Assembly (NCBI GenBank): GCA_033239525.1
Contig: BSYO01000003.1
Coordinates: forward strand, 1,234,001 to 1,298,000
Length of the DNA: 64,000 nt
Source of the DNA: Nepenthes gracilis
Lineage: Eukaryota > Streptophyta > Magnoliopsida > Caryophyllales > Nepenthaceae
Direction of reading: 5' to 3'
Made by a program: the position numbers and the translations under genes. Numbering within the stretch: the stretch's first letter is position 1; each line of letters opens with the position of its first letter. The notes under the pieces were generated by a model. That model had not been told where the DNA came from and searched no databases. It saw only the letters and a program-made list of their open reading frames with translations. Of the stretch, positions 10,939-22,962 are shown in pieces.

Positions 10939-12096
10939 ATGGCGTCACACCACACCGAAAACACCTCTAGCCATAACAACCCAAATCTCGACTGCTCACA
11001 AACCCTACTATTTCAAAACCTTTCAGGCCCGACCAACCCTTTTCGACTGGAAGCCGACGATAGTCCGGCCGTCACTTTAGTCACCGATTTGCTTACAATT
11101 GACAACTATTCTACTTGGTCGAGAACCATGCGTCGAGCCTTGAGTACTAAAAACAAACTCCAGTTTATTGAAGGTACTGTTTCTAAACCCGTCAATTCCA
11201 CCGACCCCCTCTTTGAAGCCTGGGGATGATGCAATGACATGGTGGTTTCTTGGATTCAAAACTCCATCAGTCCATCCATTAAATTCAGTGTTATTTTCGT
11301 TGATAATACTTCCGAAATCTAGAAGAAATTACGAGACCGATTCACCTAACAAAATGGACCACGTATTTTCCAACTCAAGAAATTCTTGGCGGCCCTCTTG
11401 CAATAACAAGATTCAGTAAGTGTGTATTATGGTAAACTAAAAATAATCCGGGATGAACTCTTTATATACGACCCTCTCCCAAATTGCGATTGCGGTAAAA
11501 TCAAAGTGCTCATCAAGCGCTATTAGAGGAATTGTGTCATACAGTTTTTAATGGGTCTCAATGACTCATATATTAATGTGCGAGATCAGATCATATTGAT
11601 GGACCCTCTTCCGTCCATCAACAAGGTCTTCTCTATCGTCCAATAGTAAGAACGACAATATCAAATGTTGTCCATTGTACATCCTTCAAAAACGTTTGCT
11701 CTGGCTGCAAAACGGACTATTAATAACCCTAAAAACACCGTGGGAAATAATCATATGCCCAAAAAGGATAGACCCTTTTGTATTCATTGCCGTGTTTCAG
11801 GACACACGTTACAACAATGTTTCAAAATTGGGAATGCTGAGATTCCCACATGTGCTCATTGTCATAAACCTGGACATGTTATTGATAAGTGTTATCAACT
11901 TCACGGTTTTCCTCCCAACCACAAATTGTATGGTAAGTCTGGGACCACAGCCCTTTTGGCTGATCACTCGAGTTACACCACCATGCCTAATCAAGAAACT
12001 AATGAGGATGATAAAGTTGCATTGACCAAAGGACAGTTTCAGCAACTCATGAATTTGCTTCAATCTAAAGACCCTGCTGTAGTGCCTTCTCCTTAA
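10939..12096 (+). pseudogene. gag: gag of copia element 2 (broken)
   Basis: The ATG at 10939 starts an Asn/Ser-rich leader followed by LTIDNYSTWSRTMRRALSTKNK, the N-terminal copia gag domain. A TGA falls at 11227-11229, and several further stops and frame changes run through 11650. The last part (11665-12096) is open and carries a zinc-knuckle sequence (CAHCHKPGHVIDKC) followed by YQLHGFPPNHK, a signature of plant copia gag. It cannot yield a full nucleocapsid protein. Confidence 0.85.
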
Positions 12097-12099
12097 ACG

Positions 12100-15000
12100 G
12101 TTAAACAGATTTCAACTCTTTTTGATCCGCTTCAAGTTCAATCCAAGGCGGCTGGTATGAATGGTACTGATTTCTACTCTGTCTCTTGCCCTTACAATAG
12201 AAAGAACATCTGGATCCTTGATACAGGTGCCACTGATCACATGATCTGCGACCCTCTTTATACCTTCATAAGGAGATAACAATCTCTTGTTCCGTCAAAC
12301 TTCCTGACGAAAGTAAGGCCTCTGCTTCCCACATTGGCACTGTTAAATTAACCGATAAAATAACGTTACAAAATGTATAATGTGTCCCTTCATTTACTTT
12401 TAATCTAGTTTCTAAGAAACAACTTGCTGATGTAATCAATTGCAGTTTGTTTTTTTCTCTGACATTTGCCTAATTCATAACCTTGCGTCCTGGACAACGA
12501 TTAAGATGGGTGAAGAGAAAAATGGTTTATATTATTTAATGAATAATGAAGTCCATTCAAATACCTTGGCTGTTCTTCTCTCAAAATACTCCAGTCACGT
12601 TGAGAAGCCTTTTGCTAATTTTGTTAATTTTGTCGCATCGTCGGTAGACTTATGGCATTATCGATTAGGACACATTTCACATTCTAGTCTCAAATTAATA
12701 AGCGATCCTCTTATAAAAGGAGCAGTGTATTCTATTAATGATACTCCCTGTTCTATTTGTTTCATGGCTAAACAACGTCGCCTTCCTTTTTCTCCTATAA
12801 GCCATAAGTCACACATCTTATTCGACGTGGTGCATTATGACTTATGGGGACCTTGCTCTGAAATTTCTCATGATGAATATAAATATTTCTTGACCATTGT
12901 TGATGATTTTCAAGAAGTGCCTAAATTTACCTTCTGAAATAAAAATCAGATACAAAATTGTGCTTGGAAGTCTTTTACAATCCGGTTGCCGCACAATTTA
13001 GCACAAAAATTAAAGTCATTTGAAGTGACAATGGATTTGAATTTTCTCTGAGAGATTTCTACAGTAAAAGAAGTGTTATCCATCAACGAAATTATGTGAA
13101 AACACCACAACAAAATAGTATTGTTGAACGCAAATACCAACATTTATTAAACGTCGCTAGGACTATTAGATTTCAATCGGGACCTTCCTTAAAATTCTAG
13201 AATGCTTGCATACTTACTACTGCCTACATTATAAACAGAATTTTCACTCCATTACTGGATAACAAGACTCCATACAAAATTTTATTTGGAGTCAAATCAA
13301 ATTATGACAAAATTCATGTATTTGGTTGTTTATGTTTTATTTCCACCCTCTCCCATGGGCGAAAGAAATTTGACTCCAAAAGTAAAACATGTATCTTTCT
13401 GGGATATCCTTTTGGAATTAAAAGATACAAATTGTTTGATTTATATAACCATGTTATATTTTATTCCAAGGATGTTATCTTTCATGATAATATCTTTCCC
13501 TACCATAAAAACAACACCAAAACTGCTCCTAATAATATGATGTCTCCCGCAGTGACCAATGCTGATCCTCCTCTTACTCAACACTCACCTACCATACATA
13601 ACTTAGATTTACATCCGGCCACTAATCCTGTACTAGATAATGCTCCACCAACTGCCATTATTCATCATGATGAAGAGGACTGCAATTCGCCCTTTGTTCA
13701 TGACCAACTGACGAATAATCAAGAACCTTTAAGTGATAATCTATCACCTAGTACTCCATTTCCAAATATTCATTCCCCAACAAGAGAGAATATCCCCGTT
13801 CGCAGAACCACCAAAGTTAGGAAAGCCCTTCAATATTTGAAAGACTTTCATTGTCACCATACGTCGCAAGTTACACCTACCCAACTGACAACACACATTC
13901 CTCCATGCAAACCTTATCCCCTTGCAAATTATATATCATATCAAAAATTATCCTATGCTTATAGTTCCTTTGTATCTTTCCTCTCATCTCAAGCTGAACC
14001 ATAAACTTACGCACAAGCTGTTGGTAATCCCAATCGGCGGATAACCATCAACGATGAACTACAAGCTTTAGAATCCTATAAAATATGGATTATCACTGAT
14101 TTACCTACAGGGAAAAAAGCTATCGGCTATCAATATATATCCAAATTAAAATTAAATAGTGATTGGAGAATTAAACGATACAAATGCCGATTAGTGGTTA
14201 AAGGATGTATCCAAGAAGCAGGGTTGATTACCATTGAAATTTTTTCTCCTAGTGCTAAACTCACCATAGTTCGGTGTCTCTTGACTGTCACTGCCATACA
14301 CCGATGACATTTATATCATTTTGATGTAAATAACGTATTTTTAAATGGAGCCTTAGATGAAGAAATCTATATGCAACAACCTCCCGGTTACACCAAAGGA
14401 AAACCCTACCAGGTATGTAGGTTGCTAAAAAGCATATATGGTCTTAAACAGGCCTCTAGACAATGGTATACCAAAGTTTCTACTTTTCTTATCACGTATG
14501 GCTTTATTCAATTCAAGGCCGATTACAATTTGTTTACCAAACAAGATGACAAATCATTCACAGTTCTTCTCATCTATGTTGATGACATAATCATCGCCAG
14601 TAATTGTTTGGATGCCATTGCATCTATCAAATCCTTTCTTAACTAACCTTTTAAGATTAAAGATCTTGGGATACTGTGATACTTCCTTGGCATAGAAGTC
14701 GCCCGATCGGCAAAAGGTATACACATGTGTCAACGAAAATACACTCTTGATATTTTAGTCGATTCTGGCTCCATTGGTGCCAAACCTCTCAAACTACCAC
14801 TGGACCAAAACTTGAGATTGAGTAAACAAATTGGGGTAGCCTTGCAGAATTCGAGTGTATATAGAAGGCTTATTGGCCGCCTTCTTTATCTCACCGTCAC
14901 AAGACCGGACATAACCTATGCGGTCCACATCTTAAGTCAATTTATGGATCAGCCCACATCTTAAGTCAATTTATGGATCAGCCCACTTCGAGTCATATGA

Positions 15001-15560
15001 ATACTACATATCAAGTTTTACGATATTTAAAATTAAATCCAGGAATAGGCATATTATTTTTTTTCACCTCTAACATTCAACTAAGAGTTTTCTGTGATGT
15101 AGATTGGGCTTCGTGTCCAGACACACAAAGATCTATTATCGATTACTGTATTTTTATTGAAAATTCTCTAATTTCATGGAAATGTAAGAAACAGTCAGTA
15201 GTCTCTCAATCTTCCGCAGAGGCTGAATATAGATCTATGGCCACAACTTGTTGTGAATTGTCTTAGCTACGTTATATTTTGCATCACTTGCAGGTTTCAC
15301 ATCCACATGCAGCATACCTATATTGTGATAATCAGCGGCACTTCACATCGCAGCCAACCTCGTTTTACATGAATGCACTAAACACATTGAGTTGGATTGT
15401 CATCTCATCCGCAATAAGATTCAAAAAGAGAGCATTCGTACACACCTTGTTACCACACATAATCAGTTGGCAGATATATTTACCAAAATTTTACTGTCCT
15501 ACTGGCTCAATCCACATCTATCCAAGATGAGTATTATTAATATATATACTCCATCTTGCG
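12100..15560 (+). pseudogene. pol: pol of copia element 2 (broken)
   Basis: The protease site reads WILDTGATDHMIC (about 12210). A pre-integrase finger (LWHYRLGHISH ... CSICFMAKQ) and the first part of the integrase core (VHYDLWGP) run to 12937, after which the integrase is scrambled by stops. Reverse transcriptase motifs follow from 14050 (HFDVNNVFLNG, YMQQPPGY, YGLKQASRQWY), with an intact YVDD at 14575-14586. A 29-bp tandem duplication at 14926-14983 shifts the frame before RNase H (VDWASCPDTQRS, SSAEAEYRSMA). The 3' end (15279-15560) is also frame-shifted. Confidence 0.88.
14926..14983 (+). repeat. 29-bp perfect tandem duplication inside pol of element 2
   Basis: Two identical 29-base units beginning CACATCTTAAGTC occupy 14926-14954 and 14955-14983. 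29 is not a multiple of three, so the duplication itself breaks the frame. Confidence 0.9.
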
Positions 15561-15566
15561 GTGACG

Positions 15567-15891
15567 TATTTAAAAATATGTAATCTTCATACTTTGTAAA
15601 CATTCCTTTTAGACAATTGTATTTTAGGACACATATAATTTCTTTCTTCTTTTATAATATTGAATAGATATTTTAAGATATTAGGAGATTTATTTTTTTT
15701 TATTATTTTATTTTCTTTTCATTCGTTTGTATTATATATTGGGCGGCGTCCCCAAAATCTCTGTATGAAAAACTTCAGACGCAATAAAGAAGTTGTAGCC
15801 TTCGCGTATTTCCAACCACGACTGTGTTTCTTCTTCCTCACCGTCTTCTTCCTCCTTTCCTCACATTTCGGTTCTACTTCGTCTTCTTACA
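15567..15891 (+). repeat. 3' LTR of copia element 2
   Basis: Matches 10602-10925 and ends CTTACA before the putative target duplication GTTGT (15892-15896). The expected purine tract before it is degraded (TTGCGGTGACG). Confidence 0.82.
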
Positions 15892-16637
15892 GTTGTCTTA
15901 ATTAAAAATAGAAAAAAAAATCTTGGTTTTGGTTTTTTTTTTTTTCTAAAAATCACTATACTTTCTGTATCATTTTCTTTTACAATAAAAACGTCATAGG
16001 ATATTTATTTGATAATTAAATTCTGATCAAACTAAATTTAAAAAAGCTTGTGAGTTTCAAATAACTTTAATAAGAAGAATATTTTTTGTTTCTTTGCATA
16101 AAATCTTGGTAAAGATGGGTCGTTCCATTGTAAATTGAAGGCCATGACATTAATAATAATAATAACCTTTTTTATAATATATAAGTAGGGGTAAAAATAT
16201 TTTATTCTACACAAACGTCTTTGAGATTCTCGTCCACTATTTTATTATTTTATGTCAATTAGTAATTTATCATTTCTACTAAATAGAAGTCATAAAATCA
16301 TACTTAATTTTCTCCGTCCCTGTATCATCTAAAAGAAGCATTATAATGTGTTTCTTGATTAGTTTCCTCTTGCTTTGTCCCATAAGGTGATGTGTTAGTT
16401 TTATTTATGTATGGTCCTAAATTTCATCATCCCTCTTAAATGCAAGAGCATCCACCACAAAAACAAATATAATTTACAGCAATTAACAAAGTATATTAGA
16501 TATTGAGTTTATATATATTATTAGAAAGATATAAACAAATTTAGGCTACGAAATTGACTAAAGTATAGGGTTGCGGGATGCATATATTTAATATACCAAA
16601 GCCAATAATTAAAAAATTTCATACACTCAGTGTCTTT
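15892..16637. other. Downstream flank of CYP-A
   Basis: AT-rich with no gene. About 16390-16637 aligns with 35150-35435 and 28385-28640, the same positions downstream of CYP-B and CYP-C, and shows the start of the shared unit after the copia insertion. Confidence 0.6.
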
Positions 16638-18639
16638 TTAAAATAAAGTGTCCATGATTGGTCGTGCTTTACAAATAGCTTTCAATGGTTCAGCTTTAGC
16701 CATTGTAATACCTGTTCCTTCGGTCATATCCACTTTTTCTTCACTAATCCTTTCCCACTCAAAGCACTGAATTAGTGAAGCAAGAGCTAATCGGATTACA
16801 CGGCTGGCTAATCCTTCCCCAGGGCAAGCCCTTCTTCCAACTCCAAACGGGATATACTTGTAGTCGTAACATACATCAACATCTACACCTTGAAATCTTT
16901 CAGGCTTGAAAGTTGTTGGATCTTCCCACAAATTGGGATCTCTATGAATTGCCCATGCATTGCCCAATAGCATGGTTCCTTGCGGTATGTGATGCTAAAA
17001 GTGGTGTCGCAGGATACAATCGAAGAGTCTCAAATATTATATTATTGAGATATTGTAGCTTTGGAAGATCCGATTCTTCTATCAACCGATCATCTCCTAT
17101 ATGAGTGTCAATTTCGCTTCTAGCTTTGGATAATTCTTCAGGATGGTTAAGTAATAGTGACATCACCCATTCTATTGTATTTGATGTGGTATTATGTCCC
17201 ACGATTAGTATACTCTGTATAAAAGATGAAGTTTTAAATTAAAAATTAGAAGCAAGCAGCATGTATTAAAAAAATATTTTTAACTTGTATATTCTCCAAC
17301 AAAATAATTAAAAAACTCATGATATTTTATTTCTGTCCTTCCTTTTTGATGCCATATTAGGTAGCCACTAGACATTTTTACGAATATCCATCTGACTCCC
17401 TTGCCCCTCCTTCGATCGTATAGTCGTATCATGCCTCAATGGAGATAAAGCCCAACCCTTACTAGCATAATCAAGGCTTCTTAAGGAAAGATTAGTGAAT
17501 ATTAGCCTCGTTGCTAGAGGATTTTGGGTGAAAAGGGAAAGTGGGTGGTCGCATGAAGGGTCGGGATGTATTCTCTTGAAATATGGTCTCACGAGGATTA
17601 CATAATAGTTAATTATCCCAAATGGAACACCTTCATTCCTATCCCTATGAGGCTACGTAACATTGTGCATTTGTATGATACTTTAATATTATTTTTCACA
17701 TAAAAAATAGCAAGATAGAGAGTTGAATTATCTTACCACCACAAAGCCTTTAATGGTAACATCAGAGTAGAATTCTGATTCTGACTGCTGCAATGATAAT
17801 AAATGATCAATTATAGTATGTTTGTAATTATATGTTCTTATTTCTGTGATTAGACTTTGAAGAAAGGTATCAACCCTCTCGGCAAACTTCTTAATCCTTT
17901 TCTCGAATCCCTGATAATCGATAAGTCTCAAAATAGGGATAAAATCAACTAGGTTTGATGTCGTAGCGTGCTTATGAATTTCATAAACCATATCCATAAA
18001 CTCTGTTGCTTCTTCAAAATTTCGCCCACAATATTTCTTTCCAGCTAACATTCTCACCAGTACATTAAATACTAATTCACCAGACAGAGGCCTTAATTCT
18101 ACATTGGCCTTGCCAGTAGAACTGTTTTGTCTCGACTTTTGATAAAGCTTCCCAAGCAACTCCTTTACTTCCTCTCTTCTAACATCTGTAAACCTTGAAA
18201 GTTGATATGGCGAGAAGATCTCGGATGTGATGGCCATTCTAAGTCTCCGCCAGTGCTCCCCATATGGTGCGTTGCCGACGATGGTGAAGTTGTAACCGAT
18301 ATGCTTGCTCACGATTTGAAAGGGACGATTAGCGAAGATGACATCATTTTTACCAGAAAAACATTCTTGGATGAGCGAGGGGGATTCGATAACAACGACA
18401 CGACATGATCCAAATAGGAGGGAGAAGATGGGACCGTACTTGAGTGAAAGGTTGTGCAAAGTCTGTGGGAGGGGCTCTTTCAAGTGGTGGAGATGGCCGA
18501 TGATTGGAAAAGCTAGTGGGCTTGGTGGGAGCTTCTTTGGGTTTGGTGATTTCCATAGCAGATGTGTCAAGAATTTGAAGAGGAGGAAGAGGGATAGAAG
18601 AAAGAGAGGTGGGTACAGCCATTGCCATGTTTCTTCCAT
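16638..18639 (-). pseudogene. CYP81: CYP81-type cytochrome P450, copy A, disrupted by a 38-bp deletion
   Basis: Exon 1 is 18639-17737 (301 codons), the intron is 17736-17215 (GTAAGA...ACAG) and exon 2 is 17214-16638. Exon 1 has the N-terminal membrane anchor, the proline hinge KKLPPSPLAFPIIGHL and the helix-C WRRLR, as in CYP81 family plant P450s. Exon 2 carries VGHNTTS (I-helix), ETLR (K-helix), FKPERF and the haem loop FGVGRRACPG. Compared with CYP-B, 38 bp are missing after about 16987. This deletes the PSQDCEIGGFKIP region and shifts the frame, so the haem domain is out of frame. Exon 1 is about 87% identical to CYP-B in protein. A truncated product without a haem site would be expected. 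Confidence 0.9.
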
Positions 18640-18707
18640 GCCTGTTGAATTTCTTTATTTTGCTGTAGGCCTTTGAAGAATACATGTGGTGTTGGGCACA
18701 GCGCTAC

Positions 18708-18715
18708 CATTTATA
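18708..18715 (-). promoter_or_regulatory. TATA-like box of CYP-A
   Basis: On the minus strand this reads TATAAATG, about 70 bases before the ATG at 18639, at the same place as the TATAAATA of CYP-B. The last base differs from CYP-B. Confidence 0.55.
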
Positions 18716-19420
18716 TGCAAGGCCAAGAGTTTAGCCTAGTGGTACCGTTCCTTGACTAACACATCAATACTACTGTCATATTATTAAATGGGGTGGGCAC
18801 AATATTGAGAAATTATATATCGTTTGAGAGCAACTAAACAGATACAAAGTTATTACTGGGAGCAAGTTGGCTAAACTATTAAGTGGTTGATAAAGAAGTG
18901 GATATAGCCGGCTTCTTATAAATATGAGAATTGCTACGTGTCCATTTTTTAAAATTAATCTGTAATTTTTTGCCCTACATATAGGATCTGTTTTATTTAT
19001 TCATTTATATTTTAAAATCTAGATGGAGTCCATATATAAAGAGAAGAGTTGTACAATTTGGACACAAGATAAGTAATATTTTTTTTTATAATATATATAT
19101 ATTTATTTATTTATTATTCAATGTAATACTATCTGTTATTTCCAAACAAAATACATCATTCTACAAAGAAAGAGGGAGCCATTAATTACAGTTGGGAAGT
19201 GTTCTCCTCTGAAGAAGAATCTTATTTTAAAAAGCACAATTTATACAAGTTATTAACACAAAAAAAAAAATCAAAAGGCGTGATTTGAAAAATCATGTTA
19301 GCGACAAGCGAATATCATAACTAATTTTGACATTAAAAAAGCCTTTCCTAATTTGCCTATTAGAAAAATCAATCTTAGATTCCATTCTCAGCAACACTCA
19401 ATTTTCTTTCTACTATCTCC

Positions 19421-20040
19421 ATAAATAATAATAATTTGCTCAAATTACCATTTGAAAACTTTGAACTTTTATCGTAACATGATATGTGTGTTTCCCGTTC
19501 GTTATTCCGTTTGTCATTCGGTTAATATTATTCTCTTTTTTTTATTTTATTTTTTATTTGTAAGTCAATTAACAACTAAGTCGATTATATTTTTTACTAT
19601 AAATTATAATGTGAAACTGGGGAAAAGGAGAAAGATATTCTCTCTCTCTCTGTATTTTCTCTCCCTCTGGGTCACTCTCTATCTGGCACTTCCCTCCCGT
19701 CTCTTTCTCTCACGAGTCTTCTAACTCCCTGCAACACCCTCTCCCTCTTTCTCTTCTCACTCTCTGTCATTTCTTCTTTCAATTTTTTTCTCTTTTTTTC
19801 TGCCCCGTCTCCCATCCCCCGTATTCTTCGCTGTTTTCGTCTTCTTACTTGGTTGGCATGTGCTGTTGCTGGTTGTGCACGTAACATAACACCTGGCATC
19901 AGTAATAAAACGTCCAACCAACTTGTTTCAACTAATTCTAAAGTTCCTAAAGCATAAAAAACGAAAAAGTCTTTCCATAAAAACTAACTATTTGTCATTT
20001 AAAGGTAAAGGGGACAAACAATTATAATAATCGCGATCTC
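19421..20040. other. About 620-bp segment present in unit 1 but not unit 3
   Basis: In unit 3 the flanks join at about 38303 (TCTCC followed by AAGGATTTCAGG). The unit 1 segment holds a strongly pyrimidine-rich tract (about 19641-19820) and no convincing ORF. ATCTC occurs at both junctions and could be a target duplication. I do not recognise the element. Confidence 0.45.
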
Positions 20041-20137
20041 TCGGCCAGGATTCGAGGAATGGTCGGAATTTTCAAGTGCTCAGGTGTTGCAGGTGTCCGA
20101 TTGTGTAGTATGTCCAATTCGTGGCACTGGATTGGAA

Positions 20138-20588
20138 TGTGGGCTTCAGCCCAAATCCAAATGTTGAGCTGGCCCATGATCGAGCCACAAGCCATGAACG
20201 GCTTTGAGCCGTAGGGTTTCATTGCCCTCTTCGTCTTCCTCGATCGTTTCATCACCTTTTGCCGTTTAACTCAGTTAATTGCTGAAGCATTTGTGGTCCA
20301 TTAAGTGGTGATAACTCTCCCATTAAGTTAATTAATCAATTTCGGCCGGTTTGAGTACGAAACGCTCGATTGAGGCGGGTGATAGTTTCGCCTATAAATT
20401 AAGCATTCTGGCTTTATCCCTGTCACCTAACTCAAGCAATACATCATCTAAACGAGTGAAGGAGTGTCCAGAAGCACGGTGCGGGTCCAAATCAAACATC
20501 TAAAAACAGAGCACCAAATGGCCGGAGATATATTAATCGATTCTAAATTTCGCTTTTGTGGTTGTTTTAACCACCTTTGTGTCTAACA
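20138..20588. mobile_element. Solo LTR, 451 bp, with perfect 5-bp target duplication
   Basis: It starts TGTGGGCTTC and ends GTCTAACA, and is flanked by TGGAA on both sides (20133-20137 and 20589-20593). The matching point in unit 3 (about 38368-38380) has one uninterrupted copy of the flank, so it acts as an empty site. A TATA-like CCTATAAATTAAG lies at about 20391. No internal retrotransposon domain is present, as expected of a solo LTR left by recombination. Confidence 0.85.
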
Positions 20589-22448
20589 TGGAAAGGATGG
20601 ACGTACAATACATGATTCAGTGGGATCACAGGGTAATAAGTGAATATCAAAATTTTGATTTTTTCTTAAAGAGAATGTAAAATTAAATCTAAAACGTTTC
20701 AAGGAAAATGTAATGTTATAGGTAAACTAATTTACTGAATATAAGCACTTCAGTGCATTTGTTGTTGCCATCCAGTTACCACATATATTTGCTCCATCTA
20801 AAGCAAATATAAGTTCTTATAATTTTCATGTTATATATCTATCTATTATTATTATATTATTATATTAGATGAATTTGAAAAGTTTCATCACATGATTTTT
20901 TTCATGTTATTTTGAAGAATTTTTCATAAAAAATACTGAAAATTTTAATTGTCATATTTTTTAAATCATGTTGTATTTAATTGGTTTTATTTTTTGATCA
21001 AGAGTAAGGAATAAAAGTTCTGTATTACTTATAAGTTCTAACATAATTCATACGACCTTATATTATATTATAATAAGGACTATTTCAACAAGTTAAATTC
21101 ATGATCTTCTGATCATATGATAATATCTCTATCAATTTTGTAAAGACTCCTCTTTATAATTTGAAAAATGTTAGACAATATTACTAAAATTGAATTTACA
21201 ATGGGCCTTTAATAATTTAGGGGTTCCATCAAAAATAAATTCCACCAAAAATTACAAAATCAAATCATCCTTTAAGAAATTGAAAGGTGTTTCCATTATT
21301 GATCATGAAAACAAAACTATAATATGAAATCTTGTCTAGAATTGACCTATTGCTGTCTCGATTTTCGGTTTAATCTATTGGCATATTATACTACGTTTTG
21401 AATGCCTTTTATTCAAAAGTGTAATTTTAGATTTTATATCTTTCAAATCATAACCTCTGCAATTTAAAATTAACTATAATTGAATCTCCAAAAATTAAAA
21501 TATTATTCGGATTATAAATTAGCCTGGCCACACCCATAACAAGATACAGAAGACTGAGTTCCTAAGAAGAAGCCAAAGTATAAATAGAGGTAGGATCCAA
21601 GATGGGTGAAGTCCCAAAAGGGACAAAGTTGAAAGAGTCTAAGGTCCTGGTACTCTGGTAGGACTTTCGTTGAACAGCCAAGGTTTTATCAAAATAATAT
21701 CATACCACATTATTATAATAAGCAAACCATATAACAATAAAAAAGAGTATAGATTATAGATTTCAAATTATAGTGTAGGAATTAATGAACATTATAGCTC
21801 TAGTAGGATTTCTAACCAAGCGTATTACTTTGAAAGACTCTAACAATCTTTATGAAAAAAGTAAAAAGACTTCATAGAAAAAAAGAGTTTTACACTATGT
21901 TAAATCAACCATGCTGTAGGAATATGATTAAGATATCATTTTTGTATGATTAATAGAACATTCTACTCAAAATACGTATGAATGTCCAATAGATGTGCAT
22001 TAAGCACACCTCTTCTACCTCAAACACACATGAGCGTAGAAATAAATGCCTATAAAGCCATTGGCTTGATCATCGATTTTGATTTTTCTCAAATTTTTGT
22101 TATATTATTATTTTTAAAATTGATCTAAAATTATTATATCGATGTTATAAATTATAAATAAAAAAAATTAAACTTTACATTGCAATTCATGTAATTTATA
22201 TTTTGTAAATTTAAATATATGTCACTTTTTATATAATTTTTGATTGACTTGGTGTATTTATTAGTTTATTTGTTGTAGACGCTACTCTTGCATTAATTCT
22301 AGGAAAAAGAAAGATGGTGAAGCATTCCTTTTCACATGAATTTTAATGCTTCTTTTACACCGCAAATATAACACCATGTTGAAACGTAGGGGAAACAAAC
22401 AAATTTACGTATTAATATTTTTTGCTATAGACAGCTCATATTTGGGTG
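20589..22448. other. AT-rich upstream flank of CYP-A
   Basis: No gene is visible. It aligns in stretches with 38371-40510 (for example the GAAGAAGCCAAAGTA segment near 21566 and 39630, and GATGGTGAAGCATTCC at about 22313). Confidence 0.6.
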
Positions 22449-22962
22449 CCCTCATAAGGGGTGTTACAACATAAACAAGTTGAAGAAAATACAGAGATTG
22501 TTATCAAAGACATGTGCCCTTTTAAAATAGATGAGATTTTATTTGAGAAAATACACTTTTGACAAAGATGAGTAATTAAAAGCAAAGGAAGAAGCCTAAT
22601 CGAATAAGTCTCAGCTAGTTTTCTTGGTGCATTTTTCAGCATTAGTGACCTTGGTACAATGGAAAGAGGTTGCCATCATGTGCCGTATATTTAATGCTCG
22701 AAATAAAATATTTTAAGTCTTCACCATAGAGGATTGGAGTTGAGAAAGAAAGTACAGATTTGATATCCCATCTTACTTTTGGGAATAAATATTGCTTGAA
22801 AAAAATATTTACTCCAGATAAATGTAATATAAGCTGTTTGACTTTTGAAAAAAAATAACAATTCCATTCCCCCACCCCCCCCCCCAACAAAATAATAATA
22901 ATATAATAAAATAAATAAATAATTCTAGGGTGAAGATGTAATTTTACATGTTATAGGTGGTG
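22449..22962. other. About 510-bp segment present in unit 1 but not unit 3
   Basis: The flanking text ATTTGGGTG...ATTAATAATA.TATTGGG is continuous in unit 3 (about 40516-40545). Two minus-strand frames are open here (22890-22642 and 22642-22436), but I recognise no protein family. A poly-C run lies at about 22868-22885. It may be an insertion in unit 1 or a deletion in unit 3. Confidence 0.4.

Larger units (their letters stand above)
10602..15891 (+). mobile_element. Decayed Ty1/copia retrotransposon (Ale/Retrofit-like), element 2
   Basis: This element has about 325-bp LTRs, a tRNA-Met-like primer site, gag and a copia-order pol. The LTRs differ at about 29 of 325 positions by eye (about 9%), so it is older than element 1. 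GTTGT flanks both ends (10597-10601 and 15892-15896), a plausible 5-bp target duplication. The short LTRs, the gag with a DNYSTWSRTMRRAL motif and the knuckle followed by LHGFP suggest the Ale/Retrofit group. Many stops and frameshifts inactivate it. It lies in the downstream flank of CYP-A. Confidence 0.9.

Noticed and set aside
18202..18676. Plus-strand frames opposite CYP-A exon 1 (and 37102-37639 opposite CYP-B)
   Set aside because: They are shadows of the P450 exon, present in both copies only because the exon is conserved.
19672..19917. Arg/Lys/Glu-rich minus-strand frame
   Set aside because: It is generated by a CT-rich low-complexity tract.
22436..22890. Two consecutive minus-strand frames (82 and 68 codons)
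   Set aside because: No recognisable family, AT-biased composition, and absent from the paralogous unit. Kept only as an unexplained segment.
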